Assembly: GCA_017994375.1 (NCBI GenBank)
Contig: JAGOLA010000005.1
Span: 1-37,363 of the forward strand
Reading direction: 5' to 3'
DNA from: Candidatus Omnitrophota bacterium
GTDB lineage: Bacteria > Omnitrophota > Gorgyraeia > Duberdicusellales > 4484-171
DNA length: 37,363 bases
Below the pieces are notes generated by a model. The model was not told where the DNA came from. It did not search any database and was given only the letters and a program-made list of their open reading frames with translations. The translations under genes and the position numbers were made by a program. The first letter of the stretch is position 1, and every line of letters starts with the position of its first letter. Positions 23,860 through 31,230 of the stretch are shown here, piece after piece.

Positions 23860-24258
23860 ATGAAAGCTAAAAAAGGGGGAGAGATCATTTTTACTACTGA
23901 CAACAAAGTAGGCAAATTAGAAGAAATAGCCAGGTCTATTAAAGACAATGGGATAAATATCCGAGCGATTTCTGCCTGGGTAATTGACGGCAGAGCTTTT
24001 TTCCGTTTAGTTTCTTCCGATAATGCCAAAGCCAAAGAAGCTTTACGGAATCTAGGCAAAGATATAGATGAAAAAGAAGTCGTTATCGTAGATATACCGG
24101 ATAAAGTCGGCCAACTCTTTACTCTTGCTTCTAAACTAAAAGATAATAATATCGATCTTAAACATATATACGGAACAACTTCTCAATCAGAAAAAACAGC
24201 AGCTATTATTTTTTCTTCGGATAATAACGATAAAGCTTTAAAGATTATTACCGGTTAA
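23860..24258 (+). CDS. Tandem ACT-domain protein
   Basis: Stand-alone regulatory-type protein of 132 residues made of two ACT domains: about 6-70 (IIFTTDNKVGKLEEIARSIKDNGINIRAI) and about 73-131 (EVVIVDIPDKVGQLFTLASKLKDNNIDLKHIYG). ACT domains usually bind amino acids at their interface and control a partner enzyme. No enzyme domain is fused. The start is secure: AAGGAGGT lies 5 bases before the ATG, the best ribosome binding site in the window. The gene is alone between two hairpin-bearing gaps and may be a single-gene unit. Ligand unknown. Confidence 0.85.
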   Translation: MKAKKGGEIIFTTDNKVGKLEEIARSIKDNGINIRAISAWVIDGRAFFRLVSSDNAKAKEALRNLGKDIDEKEVVIVDIPDKVGQLFTLASKLKDNNIDLKHIYGTTSQSEKTAAIIFSSDNNDKALKIITG

Positions 24259-24265
24259 TAAAGTC

Positions 24266-24289
24266 TGCCAAGAATTTTATTCTAAGGCA
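24266..24289 (+). terminator. Weak hairpin after the ACT gene
   Basis: tgcc/ggca and agaat/attct pair around a ttt loop with a small internal bulge, beginning 7 bases after the stop codon. There is no T tract directly after it, so it is a possible 3' end stabiliser or Rho-assisted end rather than a clear intrinsic terminator. Confidence 0.3.
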
Positions 24290-24311
24290 AGCTAGCCGTT
24301 GATTTTATACG

Positions 24312-24353
24312 TAGGATAAAGCTTATTAAAATGGCGGTACTCGCTTTATCCTA
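24312..24353. repeat. 11-bp perfect inverted repeat before the GH1 gene
   Basis: Arms taggataaagc (24312-24322) and gctttatccta (24343-24353) match exactly across a 20-base centre, 15 bp upstream of the GH1 ATG. A TATTAT (24357-24362) follows at leaderless distance from the ATG. The position suits an operator for a repressor, or an mRNA hairpin if transcription starts further upstream. No known operator consensus is recognised. Confidence 0.55.
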
Positions 24354-24368
24354 AGATATTATTAGTAT

Positions 24369-25580
24369 ATGCAAATTAAGTTTCCTTCTTCCTTTCTTTG
24401 GGGGGCAGCTTTATCCAGTTATCAATGTGAAGGAGACAATGAAAATTCTGACTGGTGGGATTGGGAAAGAAAAAGAGGGATAGAAAGATCGGGTTTAGCT
24501 TGCAATCATTATAATTTATTTAAAGAGGATTTTAAATTAGCTCGCACTTTAAACCTTAACTCGTTAAGGTTGTCAATAGAATGGGCCAGAGTTTGTCCGC
24601 AACCGGATACTTTCTCTCAAGAAGAATTAGAACATTACCGTTTAGTAATAGAAGATCTGATCAAGCAAAGATTAAGGCCTTTAGTTACTCTACATCATTT
24701 TACTAATCCTATCTGGTTTTCTCAAAAACAAGGCTGGCTCGCCGCCCGTAATGTCGATCATTTCCTTTTTTACCTTAAAAAAATAGCTGAGACTTTTAAG
24801 GATAAAGTAGATTTATGGCTAATCTTTAATGAGCCGTTAGTATATATTTATAATAGCTTTATCCGCGGAATTTGGCCTCCCGGTGAAAAGTCCTTAAGAT
24901 TAGCTAAGAAAGCTTTAAATAATATCATAACTGCTTATCTTATCGGCTATCAGGAAATAAAGAAATTGAACCAAAAATATTTTTTAAGTTCCCAAGTCTC
25001 TTTCGCTAAACATATCAGGGTTTTTTCAGGATGCCGAGATTTTATTTTTTTTCTAAATTCACTAAGTGCTTTTTACCGCAGTAAGCAATTTAATTTTTGG
25101 CTTATCGATAAGCTTTGTAATAAACGCAGTTTGGATTTTATTGCCGTAAATTATTACTGTAAAGAATATGTTCAATTTAGAGGTTTTTTGGGTCGAGAAT
25201 GCCCAGATATCGGGCATAAAGAGATAAAAAATACCTTAGGCTGGGATATTTATCCCCAAGGGCTATATAAAATTCTTTTAAGTTTAAAAAGATTTAAACT
25301 ACCCATAATAGTTGCCGAAAACGGTACTTCCGAAATAAAAGATAGCCTCTATGAAAGTTACCTGATACAACACTTAAAGAGTTTAGCTAAAGCTTACTTA
25401 TGTAAGGTAGATATCCAGGGGTATTTCTGGTGGTCGCTGTTGGATAACTTTGAGTGGGATAAGGGATTTAAACATCGTTTTGGTTTAGCTGAAGTCGATT
25501 TTAATACTCAAAACAGAAAGATTAGGCCATTTGCCGCAGTTTATGCTAGAATATGCCGGGACAATGTTATTGAAATTTAA
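24369..25580 (+). CDS. GH1 family beta-glycosidase
   Basis: Retaining beta-glucosidase/galactosidase-type enzyme with a TIM barrel. The 403 residues have the N-terminal FPSSFLWGAALSSYQCEG, the acid/base Glu155 in FNEP, the nucleophile Glu317 in AENG, and the substrate-site WWSLLDNFEW near the end. It is about 40-60 residues shorter than usual GH1 enzymes, with loops in the middle missing. No signal peptide, so the substrate is intracellular. There is no Shine-Dalgarno site before the ATG; a TATTAT 6 bp upstream may make the mRNA leaderless. Exact sugar specificity is not predictable. Confidence 0.9.
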   Translation: MQIKFPSSFLWGAALSSYQCEGDNENSDWWDWERKRGIERSGLACNHYNLFKEDFKLARTLNLNSLRLSIEWARVCPQPDTFSQEELEHYRLVIEDLIKQRLRPLVTLHHFTNPIWFSQKQGWLAARNVDHFLFYLKKIAETFKDKVDLWLIFNEPLVYIYNSFIRGIWPPGEKSLRLAKKALNNIITAYLIGYQEIKKLNQKYFLSSQVSFAKHIRVFSGCRDFIFFLNSLSAFYRSKQFNFWLIDKLCNKRSLDFIAVNYYCKEYVQFRGFLGRECPDIGHKEIKNTLGWDIYPQGLYKILLSLKRFKLPIIVAENGTSEIKDSLYESYLIQHLKSLAKAYLCKVDIQGYFWWSLLDNFEWDKGFKHRFGLAEVDFNTQNRKIRPFAAVYARICRDNVIEI

Positions 25581-25591
25581 ATTATTCTCTT

Positions 25592-27430
25592 ATGGAGTTT
25601 AAAGATTTAAAGTTTATCCTTGATAATATTACGCCATTTAATAAGTTAAGTAAAAATAATCTTAGAGATTTTATCGCTATCTCTAAGGTAAAAGAGTATA
25701 AAAACGATGAAATTATTTACCGCGAAGGTGGAGAACCAGACTGTTTTTACATTCTTCTTAAAGGAAGAATAGTAGTTTCAACCTATAAAGATCATAAGGA
25801 TTCCGATATCGATGTCCTTAAACGCGGCACCTGTTTTGGTATGATTTCTCTTTTCACCGACGAACCACATTCTGTTACCGCTAGATCCATAGAAACATCC
25901 TATGTTTTACAGGTAGAAAAAAGCGAATTTAAAAAGTTTTTAGAAAAGAACCCGCTTATCTCTTTAGATTTATCACGTATGCTTTCACAAAGAGTTAAAG
26001 CTAGGTCAAAACCAAAAACCATATTTCAGTCGAAGAAGATAGGAATTATCCGGGAAGCTTCTGTTGGTGAAAGCGATTATATTTCCGATTTAGCTAGAGA
26101 GTTAAAGAATCAAACTAAGAAAAAAGTTATTGCTTTACAAATTGCCTCTGACTCTAAAACTCATAAAAGCAAGATTCTCTTAACCAAAAACTTTCAGGAA
26201 GAGACAGCCGAGAGTTATATTGTAAAAGGAGACAGCGACACCATCTATATAACTATAGATAGCCGAGATAATTTCTTTGCTTTGCTTAATTTTATATCCG
26301 AAAGGTACCATTTTGTTATTTACGAAATACCGCATAGGTTTTTAGAGGAAAATTATTACGGGCTGGTAAATCCAGTTCAGCAGTTACATTTTCTTATTTA
26401 TTCTCAAGAAGAATCTTTAGCTTCCGAGGCTTTATATATCCAGAATTTAAAAATAAGAGCTTTATTGAGCCAGGAAAAAATTAAAATTATTTTGCTGGAG
26501 CCAAAACAAAAAGAGGATTTAACCTTTGAAAGAAAACAAGAGTTGCTGGGCCACCCTATTTATGCCACTTTGCCTTTTCATAATAGTAGTGATTATAAAG
26601 GGGCTTTACGCCGGATATCCCGAGAAATAGGCGAAGTAGTATTAGGGGTAGCTTTAGGTAGTGGTGCTGCTTACGGTTTCTCTCATATCGGAGTTTTAAA
26701 GATTTTGGAACAAGAAAAGGTCACTATCGATATTATCAGCGGCTCAAGCATGGGGGCGGTAGTAGCAGCATTTTGGGCTGCTGGTTTCTCTTTCAGCGAT
26801 ACCGAACGCTTCTGTGCCGAAATCGGCAAAAAAATCGGTTCTTTTTCCATTATGGGGTTGAGTTTTCCTTTTCGGGGAATAATGAAAGCCGGACGCTTAG
26901 AGAGTATCTTTAAAAGCATTTTTAAGAGTCTAACTTTTTACGACTTAAAACACACTCTTAAAGTAGTCTCTTTTGATTTTGCTAAAAGAAGCACCGTAAT
27001 ATTATCCGAAGGCTTCATCTATAAAGCCTTAGCAGCTAGTTGTGCCTTCCCGGGTATTTTTGAGCCCATTAAATTTAGAAAAGATATTCTTTTAGACGGA
27101 GGAGTCCTAAACCCTTTACCTACAGAAATATTGGTAGGCTTTAACGCTAATAAGATAATAGCTTCTAATATAACTCTCTCTAAAGAACAGGCTTATAAAG
27201 AGTATCGGAGGCGTAACCAGTTGGGTATACTGGATTTTATTTTTGGCAGTATCGAAACTATGCAGCAAAAATTTATCGAACCAGCTTTAAAAATGGCTGA
27301 TGTAATTGTACATCCTAACCTAGAAGGTTTAGGCTGGACAGAGTTTAACCGGATAACAGAGTTTATCAAAAGAGGCGAAAAAGCGACTTTAGAAAAGATA
27401 GAAGAGATCAAGGAATTAATAAATGCTTAA
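25592..27430 (+). CDS. Cyclic-nucleotide-binding, patatin-like phospholipase (NTE-type)
   Basis: Three-part protein of 612 residues. Residues about 10-130 are a cNMP-binding domain (EIIYREGGEPDCFYILLKGR, GTCFGMISLFTDEPHSVTARS). Residues about 147-345 look like a ParA/MinD-type Rossmann fold: KIGIIREASVGESDYISDLA where a P-loop would be, FVIYEIPHRF, then LLGHPIYATLPF; the Lys-Thr of a working P-loop is not present. Residues 350-540 are the patatin lipase: GSGAAYGFSHIGVL oxyanion region, GSSMG with nucleophile Ser386, and DGG with Asp502. It would hydrolyse acyl chains of phospholipids in response to a nucleotide signal. It starts 11 bp after the GH1 stop. Confidence 0.87.
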   Translation: MEFKDLKFILDNITPFNKLSKNNLRDFIAISKVKEYKNDEIIYREGGEPDCFYILLKGRIVVSTYKDHKDSDIDVLKRGTCFGMISLFTDEPHSVTARSIETSYVLQVEKSEFKKFLEKNPLISLDLSRMLSQRVKARSKPKTIFQSKKIGIIREASVGESDYISDLARELKNQTKKKVIALQIASDSKTHKSKILLTKNFQEETAESYIVKGDSDTIYITIDSRDNFFALLNFISERYHFVIYEIPHRFLEENYYGLVNPVQQLHFLIYSQEESLASEALYIQNLKIRALLSQEKIKIILLEPKQKEDLTFERKQELLGHPIYATLPFHNSSDYKGALRRISREIGEVVLGVALGSGAAYGFSHIGVLKILEQEKVTIDIISGSSMGAVVAAFWAAGFSFSDTERFCAEIGKKIGSFSIMGLSFPFRGIMKAGRLESIFKSIFKSLTFYDLKHTLKVVSFDFAKRSTVILSEGFIYKALAASCAFPGIFEPIKFRKDILLDGGVLNPLPTEILVGFNANKIIASNITLSKEQAYKEYRRRNQLGILDFIFGSIETMQQKFIEPALKMADVIVHPNLEGLGWTEFNRITEFIKRGEKATLEKIEEIKELINA

Positions 27431-27452
27431 ATATAAGTAGGGTGCAAAAACT

Positions 27453-28163
27453 ATGAATATTACAAAAGTTATCTTTTTCTTTTTGATTTCATTAGGAATT
27501 ATGAGTTTTTCTTTAGCTCAAGATATGGATACTCGCCTCCAAAAAAATAAAAAGTTTCTTTATAAAGTCTCTTTTAACGGTATACCTTCGGGCTATATAG
27601 AGTGGGAATATTTAGGCAAGGAAGTAATTTTAGATAATAAAGAAGCTTACGTTTTACAGGTTAGTTCTGATACCAAAATACTTAAACTGCTGAATTTAGC
27701 TAGCAAAGAACAAGTTTTTTTAGATAGTCAAACGCATCTTCCTCTTTGGGTTAAGAGAGATATTGTTTTTTTTGGGAAAAAAGAATTAATTGAAGAAATT
27801 TATAATCAAACCAAAGGCTACGTTACCATAAAAAAAAGTAATTCTAAAACCGAAGAAGATATTTTATATCAAAAAAAACCTATACATAATATTTTAGAGC
27901 TTCTTTATTTTTTTCCGCTGGGGGTAGAATTAAAAAGTAACAAATGGATGTCTTTTAACCTTCCTAACCAGAAGGTACAGATAAAATTGATAGGAGAAAG
28001 AAAAGTAGTTTCGGGAGAAAATACTTTAAGCGCCTATTTTCTTATTGGCAGAGGAGCTAAACGGTTCAGTTTGTGGTTAGATAAGGATAACAGGTTGCCT
28101 CTGCGAATGGAAATTATTTTACCGGTAGGAAAAGTTATTATTTTACGGACCGAAAATAATTAG
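27453..28163 (+). CDS. DUF3108 domain protein, exported
   Basis: Protein of 236 residues with a signal peptide (about 1-22, ending SLAQ before Asp), so periplasmic. The mature part has the DUF3108 pattern: FLYKVSFNGIPSGYIEWEY near the start, HNILELLYFFPLG in the middle, and FSLWLDKDNRLPLRMEI at the end. It is related in layout to the membrane-tethered DUF3108 protein at 5042-5809. It lies 22 bp after the patatin gene and 7 bp before lpxA, which suggests an envelope-lipid role, but the function of the domain is unknown. Confidence 0.72.
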   Translation: MNITKVIFFFLISLGIMSFSLAQDMDTRLQKNKKFLYKVSFNGIPSGYIEWEYLGKEVILDNKEAYVLQVSSDTKILKLLNLASKEQVFLDSQTHLPLWVKRDIVFFGKKELIEEIYNQTKGYVTIKKSNSKTEEDILYQKKPIHNILELLYFFPLGVELKSNKWMSFNLPNQKVQIKLIGERKVVSGENTLSAYFLIGRGAKRFSLWLDKDNRLPLRMEIILPVGKVIILRTENN

Positions 28164-28170
28164 TTTTAAA

Positions 28171-29013
28171 ATGATACACTCGACGGCAATTGTTGATAAA
28201 GATGTTATTCTCGGAGAAAATACCGAAATCGGACCTTATAGTGTAGTAGAGCCGGGCGTCCAATTAGGAAGAGCAGTTAGAATTGGGCCTTACGTACATT
28301 TAAAAGGCAATACTTATATAGGCGATAATACCTTTATCGGCAGCGGTAGCGTTATCGGAGAAGCTCCACAGATATTAGGTAAAAAGGAATCTTTAGGCAA
28401 AGTTCATATCGGTAAAAATAACATTATTAGAGAATACGTCACTATTAATTCTTCTTCTTCTTTAGAAAAAGCTACCGTTATTGGTGATGATAATTATTTG
28501 ATGGCTTTTTCACACTTAGCTCATGATTGTAAATTAGCTAACAGTATTGTAATTTGCAATGGTTCTTTGATTGCCGGCCATGTAGAAATTCACGATAAGG
28601 CTTTTGTCTCCGGTAGCGTAGTAGTCCATCAATTTGTAAGAATCGGCAGGTTAGCAATGGTCGGCGGTCTTTCGCGGGTGAATCAGGATATTCCTCCGTT
28701 TATGATGGTAGTAGGAGATTCCCGAGTATGGGGAATAAACGCCGTGGGTATAAAACGGGCCGGTTTTAAACAATCAGAATTAGCTATTATAAAAGATTCT
28801 TATAACTACTTATACCGCAAGAAACTACCGCTTAAAAATGCTTTAGCTAAGATAAGGGAAATCAAATCGCCGTTCAGCGAAGAGATAGCACTTTTTATTC
28901 TTTCTTCTCAAAGAGGCATCTGCGGCCCTAAAAAAAGTACTCTTTGGGAGAAGTTATTTTTAGACTACCCTTATTTCTTAAGGACGAGAATACCCTTTCC
29001 TTATAAATATTAA
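28171..29013 (+). CDS. lpxA: Acyl-ACP--UDP-N-acetylglucosamine O-acyltransferase
   Basis: First enzyme of lipid A synthesis, transferring a 3-hydroxyacyl chain from ACP to UDP-GlcNAc. The 280 residues start with IHSTAIVDKDVILGENTEIGPYSVVEPGV, followed by left-handed beta-helix hexapeptide repeats to about residue 190, the catalytic His118 in FSHLAHDC, then the helical C-terminal region (VGIKRAGFKQSELAIIKDSYNYLYR). Slightly longer than E. coli LpxA (262). It shows that the organism makes a lipid A-type outer membrane. No other lpx gene is nearby. Its last 4 bp overlap the 3' end of trmI on the other strand. Confidence 0.94.
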   Translation: MIHSTAIVDKDVILGENTEIGPYSVVEPGVQLGRAVRIGPYVHLKGNTYIGDNTFIGSGSVIGEAPQILGKKESLGKVHIGKNNIIREYVTINSSSSLEKATVIGDDNYLMAFSHLAHDCKLANSIVICNGSLIAGHVEIHDKAFVSGSVVVHQFVRIGRLAMVGGLSRVNQDIPPFMMVVGDSRVWGINAVGIKRAGFKQSELAIIKDSYNYLYRKKLPLKNALAKIREIKSPFSEEIALFILSSQRGICGPKKSTLWEKLFLDYPYFLRTRIPFPYKY

Positions 29014-29771
29014 GCCAGTATTTTAGTGGCGAAGATTATCCATCCGGTGTGCGAAGGCATTCTTTGTTCGGGCCGGGTTTTACCTTTTCGGACTAAAATT
29101 CTTCTTAAATGTATTTCCATCGATTCGATATTGATAAATTTTTTTTCTTCTAAGGTAAAAACTGTTTTAGTAAGCTGTTCGAAACTGGGGCATATGGTAG
29201 CTAGGCGTGAGCCGCCTTTTAAAGAAGCATAAGCAGCATCGATTAAATCCCAAGGGCTACCGATATCAATCATTACAAAATCAACTTCTTTTTCGTCAAA
29301 ACTGTCGATAACTTCCCGGTGTTTAAATTCCACCCAATCTATCAGGCCATTTTTCTTTAAATTATTACGGGCATTCTCTAAAAATTCTTCGTTTTTTTCA
29401 TAGCTATAGACTTTTCCGTCGGGCCTTACAAAGTTAGCCAAGGCCGTAGTTAAAGCGCCGCTTCCGGAGCCGGATTCAATAACTTTAGCTCCAGGATAAA
29501 TATTAGCACGAACAAGAATCATACCAATATCTTTAGGATAAAGAATTTGGGTTTTTCTTTTTGTTTTCATAATCATCTCATAAAGATACGGCTTTAGAAG
29601 ATAAAAGCTGGCGCCTAAATTAGTTTCGATTTTTTCACCGAATTCCTTACCAATTATATCCGCTATCTTTAAAAAACCTTTGTTAGTGTGGAAAGTTTTT
29701 TCGCCGACTTTAAGAAGAAAGTTTAGCCTTTCGTCATTATAGAGAAATACTAGGTCATCTTTATTTATCAT
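29010..29771 (-). CDS. trmI: tRNA (adenine-N1)-methyltransferase TrmI (m1A58)
   Basis: AdoMet-dependent enzyme that methylates N1 of A58 in the tRNA T-loop, stabilising tRNA. The 253 residues have a small N-terminal beta domain (about 5-60), then the methyltransferase with ILYPKDIGMILVRANIYPGAKVIESGSGSGALTTALA (AdoMet-binding glycines at 101-105), YSYEKNEEFLENARNNL and the DFVMIDIGSPWDLIDAAYASLKGG motif IV stretch. The end, with RPEQRMPSHTGWIIFA, is typical. Convergent with lpxA, 4-bp overlap. Confidence 0.92.
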   Translation of the reverse strand: MINKDDLVFLYNDERLNFLLKVGEKTFHTNKGFLKIADIIGKEFGEKIETNLGASFYLLKPYLYEMIMKTKRKTQILYPKDIGMILVRANIYPGAKVIESGSGSGALTTALANFVRPDGKVYSYEKNEEFLENARNNLKKNGLIDWVEFKHREVIDSFDEKEVDFVMIDIGSPWDLIDAAYASLKGGSRLATICPSFEQLTKTVFTLEEKKFINIESMEIHLRRILVRKGKTRPEQRMPSHTGWIIFATKILA

Positions 29772-30036
29772 AAAATCAATAATACCATCTTAAAAACATC
29801 TTGCAAGAATATATTGTTTGTATTAAACTTTAGATAGTTTCTAAGCCATAAAATAAAATTTTTATTGAAAAAATTAAGAGAATATAAAGATGTATATAGT
29901 CTTTGCCGAAGGCGAAGGGTTCGAGCTAACCCTAGAGAAGAAACTTATTGTATCCATCGTTAGCAATGTCTTAAGATAAAAGTTTTGCTGACAGAGCCAA
30001 GTAATGTAATCAAGATAAACTATAGTTGGGTGAGAG
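29772..30036. other. 265-bp intergenic region with tandem small hairpins
   Basis: Divergent gap between trmI (-) and the PGM-family gene (+). Two adjacent hairpins are visible: ttgcc/ggcga around gaa (29903-29915, one G-U pair) and agggtt/aaccct around cgagct (29916-29933). A weak TTGCAA (29801) with TAAACT (29824) could be the forward promoter. A 29-codon ATG frame at 29890-29979 exists but has no ribosome site or family match. It looks like an untranslated leader; it resembles no known riboswitch or tRNA. Confidence 0.4.
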
Positions 30037-31230
30037 ATGAAGTATGTAATGATCGTTCCCGATGGAGCTAGTGACTATCCTATCGATATTCTGGAAGGGA
30101 AAACGCCTTTTGAAGTCGCCGAAACTCCTTTTATGGATTCTTTAGCTAAAAAAGGTTCATTAGGGCGCATCAAAACAGTACCGCGAGGTTTTACTCCTTC
30201 TAGTGATGTGGCTAATCTAGCTTTATTAGGCTATGATCCTAGCCTTTATTATACCGGTAGAGGCCCTTTGGAAGCAGCCAATTTAGGAGTCGACTTAGAT
30301 AAGGAAGATTTGGCTTTTCGTTGTAACCTTATTACCGAATCCGAAGGTAAACTCTTTGACTATAGCGCTGGCCATATAACCGATAAAGAAGCAAAAGTTA
30401 TTATGAAAGATATCAATGATGAACTGGGGAAAGATAATATCCAATTTTATTTCGGAACCAGTTATCGCAATATAATGGTTATTAAAGAAGGATGTAAATT
30501 AGGTTTAGAAAAACTAAAATATTTTGCTCCCCACGATATTATGGGGCAGGAGATTTCGCGATATTTACCGCACGGCAAAAATAGCCAGATTATAATTGAC
30601 CTTATGAACCGCTCTAAAGAGATTTTGTCTAAACACGAAATAAATAAAGTTAGGATAGATTTAGGCGAAAGCCCGGCCAATATGATTTGGCTTTGGGGTT
30701 GCGGTCCTAAACCGTCTTTACCGAATTTTAAAGAACAATTCGGCCTTAGCGGAGCAGTTATCTCTGCTGTAGATCTTATAAAGGGAATTGGTAGAATAAT
30801 CGGTTTGGAAGTTATAAAAGTACCGGGCGCTAACGGCTACTACGATACCAATTATAAGGGGAAGGCAGAAAAAGCTCTGGAAGCTTTAGACCATTGCGAT
30901 TTTGTATTTATCCATATTGAAGCTACCGACGAAGCCGGTCATAATCAGGATTTACGCATGAAGATAACTTGTATCGAAAGAATAGATAAGATGGTGGTAG
31001 GCACTATTGTTAATAAGTTAAAAGATAAAGATTTTAGAATTTTAATCACCCCCGATCATCCTACTCCGGTTTCTAAAAGGACCCACACTGACGAACCCGT
31101 CCCTTTTTTAATTGCTGGTTCCGGAATAGCGAGCGGCGGTTTTTCTTCCTATTCGGAAACTGAAGCCCAAAATAGCTCCCTTTATTTTAATAAAGGCATC
31201 GATTTATTAAATTATTTTTTTCATAAATGA
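30037..31230 (+). CDS. Archaeal-type cofactor-independent PGM family protein; possible homoserine kinase
   Basis: Alkaline-phosphatase-superfamily metalloenzyme of 397 residues. It has the ApgM layout: MIVPDGASDYPI metal site, FTPSSDVANLALLGYDP nucleophile Ser loop (near 54-60), YTGRGPLEAANLGV, KVPGANGYYDTNYKGKA, FIHIEATDEAGHNQD and ITPDHPTPVS metal ligands. The family interconverts 2- and 3-phosphoglycerate, but one subfamily of the same length is proposed to be an alternative homoserine kinase and tends to sit near lysC. Here lysC lies two genes downstream, so both readings are open. The start follows GGGTGAG. Its stop overlaps cstA by 4 bp. Confidence 0.85.
   Translation: MKYVMIVPDGASDYPIDILEGKTPFEVAETPFMDSLAKKGSLGRIKTVPRGFTPSSDVANLALLGYDPSLYYTGRGPLEAANLGVDLDKEDLAFRCNLITESEGKLFDYSAGHITDKEAKVIMKDINDELGKDNIQFYFGTSYRNIMVIKEGCKLGLEKLKYFAPHDIMGQEISRYLPHGKNSQIIIDLMNRSKEILSKHEINKVRIDLGESPANMIWLWGCGPKPSLPNFKEQFGLSGAVISAVDLIKGIGRIIGLEVIKVPGANGYYDTNYKGKAEKALEALDHCDFVFIHIEATDEAGHNQDLRMKITCIERIDKMVVGTIVNKLKDKDFRILITPDHPTPVSKRTHTDEPVPFLIAGSGIASGGFSSYSETEAQNSSLYFNKGIDLLNYFFHK

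Noticed and set aside
29903-29935. tRNA-like T-loop (gggttcgagc) in the same gap
   Set aside because: The surrounding bases do not form an acceptor stem, D-arm or anticodon arm; only two small hairpins can be drawn.
29890-29979. A 29-codon ATG frame in the gap before the PGM-family gene
   Set aside because: No Shine-Dalgarno site, no recognisable family, and it spans two hairpins; more likely untranslated.
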